This document shows positions 51,370 to 63,870 of a stretch of DNA of 64,000 nt, piece after piece. Both the position numbers and the translations under genes were made by a program. The notes under the pieces were generated by a model, which had not been told where the DNA came from, ran no database searches, and saw only the letters and a program-made list of their open reading frames with translations. Where the stretch lies: positions 57,023 through 121,022 of the forward strand of contig QANT01004479.1 in assembly GCA_003254885.1 (NCBI GenBank). The letters are read 5' to 3'. Origin of the DNA: Purshia tridentata (Eukaryota > Streptophyta > Magnoliopsida > Rosales > Rosaceae). The number at the start of each line of letters is the position of its first letter. Position 1 is the first letter of the stretch.

Positions 51370-53081
51370 CCCTGTTGTTGTTCATTTTCTGCAGGCTGAT
51401 GCTCTTGGCACTCCATGTTCTAGAGCCTAGAGCTATTTTCTCTTTTGTTCATCCTGCTCGATCTTTCTCAAATACATTTGTGCAGTGAATGCATTTTTTG
51501 TTACAGATGAATTAATACATTGTTACAGTCATATATAATACTGTGTTTACAAAAGAATCCATTGTTTTGATTCTTCTGACGGGGCTGATGATACGATCCA
51601 GTAAAAGGTAATATATTAACCATTAATAGAGATCCACAGTTACCTTCTAATCTTGAATTTGTAGTGAAACATAAAATAGGGAAATAGAGAGAGTGACTAG
51701 CCTCTAATCTAATTTTGAAGCCAAAACAGACACTGCATGACTATGATCACTTACGAAAAGAGCCTCATCTCCAATATATGTTTCTTACCGGTCCTCAACC
51801 AACTTATAAACCATGAAGAAGGTCTCATTATCGAGACTTTAGTTCCTTGGGTTTCTCTCTTCACTGTTGTGGTCAATCTCAACAGTACTCACTCATGAAA
51901 GGCCAAGAAGTGAATTAACAAATGGAACTTGCTTCCCTTAGTTCTTTGTTTTTGATGTCTGATCTTAGTATTAGACTCTACTTGTTGAGATTTCCAGTGT
52001 GATAACATGAACGTGCATTCTTATCATGTTTATGAATACAAGCTTGATAACAGAAATTTGACTTGTTGGTGACTGGTTCAATTGTCAATTCAAGATAATA
52101 AGTTGCAGATTGAGAATTTCAGCTAGAATTTATATTTTATTCAACCAAGCACTCATTCATGAAAATTAAATAATATGAAAATAATCAGAAATCTGGGAAT
52201 TATAATAATAAGAGGTCGCTTTTCCATTTTTTGAAATTACAAACTTTAAATCCTTTTCTCCCATTAAGTTGTGAAAGCTTGATAACAGAAATCTGACTTC
52301 TTGGTGATTGCTTCAACCGTCAATTCAAGATAATTAGTTGCAGATTGAGAAATGTCGGTTAGCTTCTTTTAGTTATATTTTATTCAACCAAGCAATCATT
52401 AATGAAAATTAAAATAATATGAAAATAATTAAAAAATTAGCAAGGGTTAGAAAGGTAATTATTGAACTGTGCGAGTGAGAGAAAAGGAAAGTAGGAAGTG
52501 GTATTGATCTTGCGTCCACAAACAGAGAAGCAAGTGCCAACACAAAGGTTTTCCAGAGGTGGTGGACAAGTTCAAGACTCATCACAAATCTCAATTACTC
52601 CGTTAGAGAATTACTGTGTTGGTATGTCTTTCATCATTTCTTCGCTTTCTTTAATACATAATTCTTGCCAATATACTAGGAATGTTTGCTAAAACCAGAG
52701 TGATTTTCAGGTTTATTCCTTTTTTTTGGGGAGGGTGATTGTTTCTAAAGATGTTGTGGTTGAATACTTTTATATTTCCAAGTGATAGATGCATCTTCAT
52801 GATGAAAATTTCAGTTCTACTGGGGAAGCCAATGAAACAAGTTAAACAATAAATATCCAGAATTCATACCTATCTATCGCTAAGGGGTTAGCTAGTGATT
52901 GCCATATTTGGGCCTGGTACTATAAAATTCAGTTAAATAGACAAGGAAAAGGGTTATACATAGACTGCTTTGAATCATATGATATCCTCTTTTATGAAAT
53001 AGCAACAGTTTGGTTGTGATAGCCTCTGTCTAATAAAAAGATTTTGTGGGGCTTTCTGGTTTATGGTGCCAAAAGGACAAT

Positions 53082-54274
<1,193 letters not shown>

Positions 54275-54809
54275 GTTTCTTCTGCTGGGTTCTATCATAT
54301 TCCAGTAGAGCATGCAAGACCTTCAACCTAATCATTGTGTGAATAAATATTTCTTACCATTTTGGAGGTTTATAGCTCTAGTGGTAAAGCACTTACTCTA
54401 CATCAACTGCTAGAGTTTGAAATATTGCTTATTCTGTGTCATTTTAAATGTTTACTTGTATTTTTATTGAAACTCAATGTTGAACAAATAAATTGATCTA
54501 GAACTCAGATGTAACAAGATGAGTTTAGTGCATTCAAATTGCATGATCTTAATGTCTAAACCACTCTCAATTTCCCAAGACAAATCCAGATTCTCTTCTT
54601 TCATAGTTTCATATGATGGCCAAAATAGTGCAATGGAGTATGGTTCCGAAAGTGTGGGTTATTGAAGTATGCATCCAAGTCCATCTATATTAATTTACAG
54701 CCTTTCAGAGTTGACCACGTTCAAAACTCAGGTCAATAATATTATGGTTATTGAAGTGTGGGTTATTGAAGTGTGTGTTCCGGTCTTTCTTCCCTATTGT
54801 GGCATGCAG
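54275..54809. other. Spacer after CCoAOMT-like gene
   Basis: 3' flank; nothing recognised. The first exon expected for the downstream pseudogene was not found here. Confidence 0.4.
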
Positions 54810-56484
<1,675 letters not shown>

Positions 56485-57077
56485 TTCTTGATTGTAAACT
56501 GAGATCTTGCATGTATAGCTTGATCTATAACATTTGGCACGCTACCTTTGCCAATGATATATGAATTCTAATGTTACATGAAGTTTTAATGAAATAATCT
56601 ATTGGTCTTGTGATCTATGCTGTATCTGAGTGTTGAATTTTGTCCCAAGTTACTATTATATATTTTGGAACAGAAAACACATACCTAAGTAGGACTTTTT
56701 ATTCAAAAAGGAATTCCAACATGATAATTGAACAAAATGATCACAAATAACAAGTAAAATTCCCCAGTATGTCATCCCCTCCAAGAATACATGAAAGAAA
56801 TAAAATAAGGCTAATCTAACATATGGGGGAAATGTGTCAATTTAAATAATCAGAATGCTAATTGTATTCCTAACCCTTAATTAGGGTCTTGCAAACCATC
56901 ATCCTGGATATTTATTTGTGGGGCGCTGAGTAACAATGAACAGTATACAATCTCCCTCGGATGAGAATGAGATTTGTAGCAATTATCATGTTTCTGGTGC
57001 CCCATGCCAGTTAACAGCTTTCTCACAATTAATCAAAACAACATGTTGCAAATGAATCTTCACGACCAAAAATTGTA
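56485..57077. other. Spacer, 3' flanks of pseudogene and DHS
   Basis: No gene, RNA or repeat supported. Confidence 0.5.
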
Positions 57078-57513
57078 TTAAGTCTTAGTCTTGATAGATT
57101 TCTTGGCAAATGTTTCAGCAACCAGCAGAGGGAAAGCAATTGTTGCATCGCAATGCACCTGGCACAACAAAGCAAAAGAAGGGAAAATAATCAGAATAAT
57201 ATTATAACTGAAACGAAGAAGAAAAAATTCTTCTTGTTTGTCTGTCAAGTATACCTTAACAGTTTTAGCAGAACCCCGTATTTTCCCCCATGATACAGCC
57301 TCGTCTGGATGAGCTCCAGAATCACTCCCATCAAACTCTTGTGCAGTATTGATGAAGACAGCATAATCCGCGCCATTACGCATCATATTGGCATTGCAAA
57401 TGTGATGTTTGGGCAGGCCCCCTCCGAGGATGATCATTCCAGTCTTCCTTGGACTTGCGTGGACAGCTTCACCATTCATAGCCCTAATATCTGTTCAATC
57501 AAAGGGCATGCTA

Positions 57514-57714
<201 letters not shown>

Positions 57715-58638
57715 TTACTTCAAAGATTACTGCTACTAATATCATAGAATTCCCCTTCCAAGTACCATTGCATAATCTTGAAACACAACCCCAGTATTAT
57801 AACAGGGTAAAATATATAGATCCTAAAATCAGACCCAGAGGCCACAGAGAACCATTACTATTCATCATAATAAAATTCCACAACATTCTGTGTCCATGCA
57901 TGTTTATCCAACCAAATTTAGACTTTAAAACGAGCAATTAGTACAAACATATAAGCTTAAGAGCTAAAGATAAAAGTGCTTGGCTTTGGTTGATTTCTTG
58001 CCTTGTATGCCCAATAAAGATATGAACTTCCATCATTTATTTCCTTTCCCAAGCGTGCAATCAGTTTAGACGGCGTCCACAATAAATTCTGGTAAGAAAT
58101 TCATTAACAAAAAACTATATCAATCAAAGGCTTGACAAATACCCACAAAAATAAAACCAAAATAATAAAAGAAAGTATCTTATAAAAATAGATTAAAAAA
58201 AAAAACCTGTTCAGTTTGTTCCTTCAACATCTGGTCAAAAATGGGTATGATCCAATCCTCGAATTTGCAATAGTTATCATTAGGAACAAGCAAATTACCG
58301 ATACGATTCAAGCCTTTGGACCGCAAATGCGCACCAGGAAGGGAGAAAGCACCTTTATAAGTGGGTGCAAGGCATTTTATAAGATCTTCCTCTACACCAC
58401 CAGCAGTTGTAGCCACAACATCCACCATATGGTGCTCTACCAAGTACCGAATGGTATCCCTAATCCCAGACGAAACCAAATTGGAAGTAAAACCCAAAAA
58501 GACTTTGCATTTCACTGACTCTCTGTATTTCAAATCCCTCTCATCCTCACTGCAATCTTCAGCTATGGTCTCATCCGCTAGCCTCCAATCTAGCTTCAGT
58601 CCAATTAAAAATAATAGTTGGTTACAAAGTAAAAATGG

Positions 58639-58796
58639 AGTTCGTATTTTGGGAAGAGAAATTTACCATTTGGTTGACAACTTGAATGGCTTCACCAAGA
58701 TTGGAGGCTTGGAAGCCAGTAGAGAACAAGGAGCTGAGGAGGCGAGGGTAGTCTAATCCTTACCAAATGGTAAATTTCTCTTCCCAAAATACGAAC
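58639..58796. repeat. 36-bp perfect inverted repeat at the DHS exon 1/intron 1 border
   Basis: 58639-58674 (in place, spanning the exon 1 donor) and 58761-58796 (inside the insertion) are perfect reverse complements. The inserted arm is therefore a copied, flipped piece of the neighbouring junction. Confidence 0.95.
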
Positions 58797-58811
58797 TTAC
58801 AAGGATTCCCC

Positions 58812-58848
<37 letters not shown>

Positions 58849-59246
58849 GAATCGGACGCCCTCGGTGTTCGAATTCTAGTCTGGAGAAGCGTCCTCAGCG
58901 GCGGGGTAGTCTAATCCTTGATTGAAATCGTACCCTTCAATTTTCATGCATTTGCCTTCCAAACTCTCCGACTCTTTGAACACTGTGGAGTGTACGGTTC
59001 CAATCTTCTTGTCTTCCATCACTAACCAAAGGAAGTTGCTTTGCCGATCACTGGTCCGGCCAGAAAGGAATAAAATAAAATAAAAAAGAATGAAAGAGAC
59101 AGAAAAAGGGCCGCCGCTCTGATTCTCAAAGAATTAGAAAGCTTGGAACTTGATGACTTCAAGCTACAATTGTATTATTAGTAGCAGTGATAACGATAAG
59201 AAGATTTTAAAAAAAAGAAAAAAGAAAATTAAAAAGCCTTTATTAA
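58663..59246. repeat. Large inverted duplication, arm A (DHS 5' region and exon 1, broken)
   Basis: Reverse complement of 59795-60220. Without the 159 bp added by the insertion and its target duplication, it is ~425 bp, the same length as arm B. It begins at TTAATAAAGG, runs through the DHS 5' UTR and exon 1, and ends just past the exon 1 donor. A few substitutions separate the arms (for example ESESL versus ESENL; YDFNQ versus YNFNQ). Confidence 0.92.
58761..58904 (+). other. Composite insertion in DHS exon 1: inverted local copy plus 25S rRNA gene fragment
   Basis: 58761-58796 is the flipped local copy. From about 58795 to 58904 the + strand reads as the 5' part of plant 25S rRNA (CAAGGATTCCCCTAGTAACG, GGCGAGCGAACCGGGAACAG, AGCCCAGCTTGAGAATCGGA, AGTCTGGAGAAGCGTCCTCA). 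The rRNA sense strand is antisense to DHS. The whole is flanked by GGTAGTCTAATCCTT on both sides (58746-58760 and 58905-58919), a 15-bp target duplication. The inverted + strand copy of the exon lacks the insertion, so it arose after, or on only one arm of, the inverted duplication. Confidence 0.92.
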
Positions 59247-59372
59247 TTTCCAAGCTTTTAGTGGGTCCTTGCTGAAGCGGACGCTGGCGGTGCCTCGGCC
59301 GAACTGCTTCACCAAAAAGGAGTTGTTCTGCTTCACGATCTCCCAGATCAACTGTCCCGGAACGGTCGCCAT
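59229..59372 (-). pseudogene. RPL28: Ribosomal protein L28 (eL28) first exon, detached from the rest
   Basis: From 59372 on minus the frame reads [20 protein letters not shown] then [16 protein letters not shown], the unmistakable start of plant eL28. After about 36 residues the sequence leaves the family ([11 protein letters not shown], stop at 59229), because it runs into the DHS duplication arm at 59246. The middle exons (about 60 residues) are not in the window; the last exon is on the opposite strand at 61384. A 5' UTR intron (59515-59383, GTAAGT...ACAG) and promoter elements are preserved upstream, so it may still be transcribed. Confidence 0.88.
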
Positions 59373-59596
59373 TGAAGCCTAGCTGTATCACAGGAATCAC
59401 AAAAACAAACGGCTCAGATTCATTCAAGACTAGAATGACAGTTTGATCTGAACCAATTGCTAGAGAAATTGAGTCGGCGCATGAGAGAGGGGAGAGAGAG
59501 AGAGAAGAGACTTACTTTTTGCAGAGAGTTTTGCGTGTGAGAGTGAGAGAGAAGGGTGGAGGCTCCGGGGGTTTACGAATGAAGGTCGAGTGTTGA

Positions 59597-59622
59597 TTAT
59601 ATAGTTCGTTTACAAAACCCTA
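59597..59622 (-). promoter_or_regulatory. L28 promoter: TATA box and telo box
   Basis: On minus, TATATAA lies at 59603-59597 and a telo box (AAACCCTA on +, 59615-59622) just upstream of it. Telo boxes are characteristic of plant ribosomal protein promoters. A CT-rich leader follows (about 59575-59525 on minus). Confidence 0.65.
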
Positions 59623-59720
59623 GACAGTTAACGGGGGACTCAGACTGACCCCAAAAAAATTAAACGAGAAAGAAATTATTACCCATTTTAAAGAGTTTAT
59701 GACGTTGTCTTAATAAAGGT

Positions 59721-59792
59721 GGGAGTTTGGTCTAGTGGTATGATTCTCGCATTGGGTGCGAGAGGTCCCGAGTTCGATTCTCGCAACGCCCC
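59721..59792 (+). tRNA. tRNA-Pro(UGG)-like gene, probably degenerate
   Basis: 72 nt starting GGGAGTTTGGTCTAGTGGTA, with anticodon stem TCTCGC/GCGAGA, loop ATTGGGT (anticodon TGG) and T loop GTTCGATTC. Compared with the plant tRNA-Pro consensus as I remember it, the acceptor stem has an A-G mismatch at 4:69 and the T stem a C-C mismatch at its outer pair (CCGAG/CTCGC). A short T run follows. It is flanked by TTAATAAAGG on both sides (59710-59719 and 59795-59804). The mismatches favour a pseudogene or retroposed copy. Confidence 0.7.
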
Positions 59793-59794
59793 TT

Positions 59795-60220
59795 TTAATA
59801 AAGGCTTTTTAATTTTTTTTTTCTTTTTTTTTAAAATCTTCTTATCGTTATCACTGCTACTAATAATACAATTGTAGCTTAAAGTCATCAAGTTCCAAGC
59901 TTTCTAATTCTTTGAGAATCAGAGCGGCGGCCCTTTTTCTGTCTCCTTCATTCTTTTTTATTTTATTTTATTCCTTTCTGGCCGGACCAGTGATCGGCAA
60001 AGCAGCTTCCTTTGGTTAGTGATGGAAGACAAGAAGATTGGAACCGTACACTCCACAGTGTTCAAAGAGTCAGAGAATTTGGAAGGCAAATGCATGAAAA
60101 TTGAAGGGTACAATTTCAATCAAGGATTAGACTACCCTCGCCTCCTCAGCTCCTTGCTCTCTACTGGCTTCCAAGCCTCCAATCTTGGTGAAGCCATTCA
60201 AGTTGTCAACCAAATGGTAA
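59795..60220. repeat. Large inverted duplication, arm B (DHS 5' region and exon 1, intact)
   Basis: Mirror of arm A (59246 to 58663). The two arms enclose a 548-bp centre holding the L28 first exon, its promoter and the tRNA-like sequence. Confidence 0.92.
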
Positions 60221-61524
60221 GAAATCAACTAGAATTATGAAATGGATTAACAACAATATGTCATTTAATGGCTACTTGACATTTGGATGTTCTTAGGAGT
60301 ACCCACTTAAGAGCTATACAGTACAGGTGTTCTAATGTTAATTGAATCTGTTTGAGAAACTAATTAGGCAATACGTCATTTGGGAAACAACTAGAATTTG
60401 AAATGGATTAACAACAATATGTCATTTAATGGCTACTTGACATTTGGATGTTCTTAGGAGTACCCGCTTAAGAGCTATACAGTACAGGTGTTCTAATGTT
60501 AAAAGGGTCTGCTTGCTCTTCATATTCCATGAATTATGAATAGGTTGCTTTAACAAAAGTTGTCATTTGTTAATTTCTATTCAACTACCATGTTATCTAT
60601 TAGCTGTGATGAGCAGCTAACATGTAAGAAAATCCCACTTTGTGTGGGATCTTCAGTGAAATTCACTTGTTACGCTTGGCTTCTGAGCACTCTTTTATCC
60701 AAAAATACATTGTGGTTTTTTTTCTTGTTTTATTCAAATGATTTTGCCCATCACACTGGTGTAATATCTTAATTAACCTCTTTGTAGCTGTGATGAGCAG
60801 CTAACATGTAAGAAAATTCCACTTTGTGTGGGATCTTCAGTGAAATTCACTTGTTACGCTTGGCTTCTGAGCACTTTTTAGCTAAAATACATTGTGCTTT
60901 TTGTTTTTGTTTTTTTTGTTTTCAGTGGTTATGATTATCGCACTGTTGCTATATCAACTACTATGTCGCTTATTAGCTGTGATGAGCAGCTAACATGTAA
61001 GAAAATTCCACTTTGTGTGGGATCTTCTATGAAATTCATTTGTTACGCTTGGCTTCTGAGCACTTTTTAGCTAAAATAAATTGTGCTTTTTGGTTTTTTT
61101 TTTCCTAGTGGTTATGATTATCTCACTGTTGCAATATCAATTACTATGTCACTTATTAGCTGTGATGAGCAGCTAACATGTAAGAAAATCCCACTTTTAG
61201 TGGGTTCTTCTATGAAATTCACTTGTTACGCTTGGCTTCTGAGCACTCTTTAGCTAAAATGCAGTGCATTTTTTTTTCTTTTTCAGTTTTATTGAGATGT
61301 TTATTCATATCACACTGTTCCAATAACTTTCCCTTTGCTTTGATATCAGCACTTACTGAATTGTTATTTGTCAATGGTTCCAGGTGTCTGACAATTTTTA
61401 TAGACCTGATTTGAAGAAAGCAGCCCTTGCCAGGCTCAGTGCTGTTCACAGGAGTCTCAAGGTTGTGAAGTCTGGTGCGAAGAAGAGGAATAGGCAGGCG
61501 GTTAAGACCCCTGGTAGGAAGTGA
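60022..61524 (+). CDS. Predicted chimera: DHS exon 1 spliced to the last exon of ribosomal protein L28, 111 aa
   Basis: Exon 1 (60022-60216, 65 codons) is the intact DHS N terminus, [20 protein letters not shown] to [15 protein letters not shown], ending in a normal donor (ATG|GTAAGA). The next good acceptor in phase is CCAG|GTG at 61383/61384. The exon from there, 61384-61524, is the C terminus of eL28 ([36 protein letters not shown]). Both exons are phase 0, so the joined frame is open. The 1167-nt intron carries a 161-bp tandem repeat and four snoRNA-like units. The chimera has neither a DHS catalytic domain nor the full L28 fold. It may simply be the transcript that keeps snoRNAs expressed. 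Whether it is spliced or translated is untested. ATG at 60022 is the DHS start. Confidence 0.6.
60219..60505. repeat. 161-bp tandem repeat in the chimeric intron
   Basis: Two units with period 161 (for example AAATGGATTAACAACAATAT at 60240 and 60401), nearly identical over about 100 bp, starting directly after the exon 1 donor. Confidence 0.85.
60601..60690 (+). ncRNA. C/D box snoRNA-like unit 1
   Basis: Box C GTGATGA (60606-60612) and box D CTGA (60683-60686) lie 81 nt apart end to end. The core between them is shared with three downstream units and contains a small hairpin (ATCCCAC/GTGGGAT). The stretch before box D, ACGCTTGGCTT, is a possible guide to 25S rRNA (AGCCAAGCGT as I recall it). 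The terminal stem is weak, which lowers confidence. Confidence 0.55.
60785..60874 (+). ncRNA. C/D box snoRNA-like unit 2
   Basis: Box C 60790-60796, box D 60867-60870. Identical to unit 1 across the core except one base. The outer TAGCT/AGCTA complementarity is present further out. Confidence 0.55.
60974..61063 (+). ncRNA. C/D box snoRNA-like unit 3
   Basis: Box C 60979-60985, box D 61056-61059. The guide stretch before box D is unchanged; substitutions fall in the middle of the unit. Confidence 0.55.
61157..61246 (+). ncRNA. C/D box snoRNA-like unit 4
   Basis: Box C 61162-61168, box D 61239-61242. The loop of the internal hairpin differs (CCCAC/GTGGG stem kept). Boxes and guide are unchanged. 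Last unit before the L28 terminal exon. Confidence 0.55.
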
Positions 61525-62391
61525 GATATTGGGGATAAAGTATCGTCATGATCTGTTCATTTTGTGTTTTTAGTTGTCATTTTTCAGATTCAAAGAGACG
61601 TGTATTCCCATTTTATGTTATCTCTTGAGGAATGTGAGAACTTTAGCCCTTTTACTAAAAAGGGAAGATCCTAGTTTGTTTAGCTCTCCAAATTTTGCTG
61701 AAGATTAATTTGGTATTGCTATGATCTACTATGTAGTTTTCTGGATGCGTGTTGCTCTTTCAAGACCAAGATGGGATGTGGTTGATGAATAGTATTTTAA
61801 ATTGCAGAATAAGCACACCTTTTTTTATACTTAGAATTGTGGGTACACAGACTAAATAAATTTAGTGGTACGGAAGCATGTCTGCTGAAGCTGTCCAAGA
61901 ATTCTTGGATTCAACCTTGAAAACAGAGTCAATCAGAGTCAATGTTTTTGTTCTGTTATAATCACAATATGTGGTGGTAATTTAATTAATGGCACAAAAA
62001 GAAAATCTCAATATTTTCAAATTTGACCAAAAAATTAGATAGGAAATGAAACAAAATGAAATTAATGTTGATAGAGTTTCAATTACCTAGCTAGCAAACA
62101 ACAGAAATTTGCCACCCCGGCCTTCCCAAAAAAATTCAATGTAACAAAAACATATTTAAAAAATAATATTAAAATCATACTAATTGATCATACTAACAAT
62201 TTAAGAATAGCACTAATATTTGAACCTCTATATCCTATTTGTCTGCCCACTGTATAATTTTACTCTCGTTTAAATTTTAAGAATTAATAATCCATTTTTT
62301 TCACCCCTAATGTCAGTAAAATATCCTTACTAATAAAAACTATTTCCACCCTATTTCTTCCTTTATATTTTCTTTCTTCCATAAATCTTAA
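61525..62391. other. 3' flank of L28 exon and spacer
   Basis: Presumed 3' UTR of the L28 end, then AT-rich spacer. No gene seen. 62383-62391 (AAATCTTAA) is the left target duplication of the next element. Confidence 0.5.
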
Positions 62392-63322
62392 GGGAAATTT
62401 TAGTCATACCCATATCCAACAATTTTCTTTTGATACTCAACATATATTTTAAACTTGAATGGACCATTTTATCCGTTAGTAAAATTACCAACAATGATAA
62501 ATTATAACTTTTAAAAAATCAAATTTTCTTTCCATACCCAATATCTAATACCCAACTCTTTTACCAACCCAACTCTTTTACCAACCCTAACCTAACCATC
62601 CTCACTCTCACTCACCCTCTTTCACACTCACATTATCAAACATTAAACTAAACCCTTGTATTGATGTTAGGTTGTATGCGTGCATTTTGTGTAACTTTTC
62701 TGCATTTTTTCTATGTTTTAGACGTTTTAAGAATTTCTGGTTCGTGACATGTCCAGCAAACCAGAACCGAACACTACTACAAGTTTCAGTTGTAGCTAGC
62801 CGAACAAATGAGAAATGTCTTATTGATGCCAACTGAATATTTGTGACGAACTCGGCAGAGCAAAGCCGAATATGGCCTCCGACAGCATAAATGAATCCAA
62901 CTCAAAAATCCACCAAAAACTTAAACTAATGGATAAAATTCATATAAAAACAACAAACCCATCATAAAATACATTTAATTTGCCCATAATAACAAATAAA
63001 AAGTTTAAGGACTAAGATTGGGTGTTCTATTCGATGGTGGTGAGGGGAATATGGCAGCTATTGAGTATGGTGTTGGCCTATTGGGTATGGATGTAGTGTA
63101 AATGGTTGGTTTGGGAGAGAAATTTATTATTGTTGGGTATGTGTGTAAAATTGTGGGTAAGGAGAGAAAATTAAAATAATAGGTTGAGTATCTATTAATA
63201 AGGATAATGTGGTAATTTGGGTTGGGTAAAATAAGAAAAAATTTATTTGAAAAAGGTGGGTGTTGGATAAATTAAGAAATTGGATAACAAAAGAAGGTTG
63301 TTGGGTATAAATAAAAATTCCC
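62392..63322. mobile_element. Non-autonomous Mutator-like element, 931 bp
   Basis: The left end GGGAAATTTTAGTCATACCC and the reverse complement of the right end GGGAATTTTTATTTATACCC match with few changes and continue (AACAA..TTCTTTTG). It is flanked by a perfect 9-bp duplication AAATCTTAA (62383-62391 and 63323-63331), the hallmark of Mutator-like elements. The interior has no transposase. It contains a ~240-nt ORF on minus (62608-62832, extendable upstream) of unknown origin that could be captured sequence. Confidence 0.85.
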
Positions 63323-63331
63323 AAATCTTAA

Positions 63332-63727
63332 ACTCTATTCACCTATCAAGTTATCAAAAGAAACAAGAACTTTTATGTTAGGATGGGAAGAAATCAAACA
63401 GTTGCATGCTTTGGTTTTGAATATTGCAGAGATTGTCCAATCTTTTATCCATTCCGATTTTAATTGCAGTTTGCGAGGGGATCGAGTTTGGTATGCCATT
63501 TGAATATGCTTTTTAGGCCTAAAGTTTGGTTTATTTCTGCGAGTGAATTGTTAAATGAGACTTAGAGAAAATCAGGCATGTAAATTGGTAGGTGTTTGGA
63601 GTTCTGCACTTTATGGCTTTTAAATATAATTCAAAATAATGTGTAGTGAGTAGGAGTAACATAAAGGTTCTTGTTTGTTTTGTTTGATTTCTTTCTTATG
63701 GGTTGATTTAATCATGTTCCCTCCTTN
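63332..63727. other. Spacer
   Basis: No gene recognised; ends at an N (63727) directly before a GC-rich repeat. Confidence 0.4.
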
Positions 63728-63870
63728 TGAAGCCCGAAGCCCGCCCGAAGCCCGGCCCGCTTAGGCCCGCCCGAAGCCCGGCCCGCTTTGGCCCGCCCAA
63801 AGCCCGCCTGAAGCCCGGCCCGCTTAGGCCCGCTCAAAGCCCGGCCCAAAGCCCGAAAAATAGCCCGAAT
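63728..63870. repeat. GC-rich GCCCG/AAGCCCGGCCCG repeat array
   Basis: Degenerate tandem words (AAGCCCGGCCCGCTTAGGCC and variants) form the only strongly GC-rich stretch in the window, ending in AT-rich DNA. Such arrays occur in subterminal regions of plant hAT-type elements as I recall. The element ends are not visible here. Confidence 0.7.

Larger units (their letters stand above)
50310..52570. repeat. Inverted repeat, left arm, interrupted by a ~1.07-kb insertion
   Basis: 50310-50522 and 51590-52570 together match the reverse complement of 54850-55800. The arm is continuous on the right side (...CTGGATCGTATCTTTC...) but here it is split at AAGAAAGAT / GATACGATCC, with GAT repeated at both edges. 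About 1.07 kb (50523-51589) is therefore inserted. Part of the arm is additionally duplicated in direct orientation (about 52055-52200 and 52268-52435, both from AGCTTGATAACAGAAAT). Confidence 0.8.

Noticed and set aside
58361-58756. 131-aa ORF on + across DHS exon 2
   Set aside because: Antisense shadow of DHS exon 2, intron 1 and exon 1.
58795-58904. A functional rRNA gene
   Set aside because: Only about 110 nt of a >3-kb 25S gene, inserted in an exon; annotated as a fragment.
59164-59427. 87-aa ORF on minus overlapping L28 exon 1
   Set aside because: Wrong frame; the true frame on the same strand gives the eL28 N terminus.
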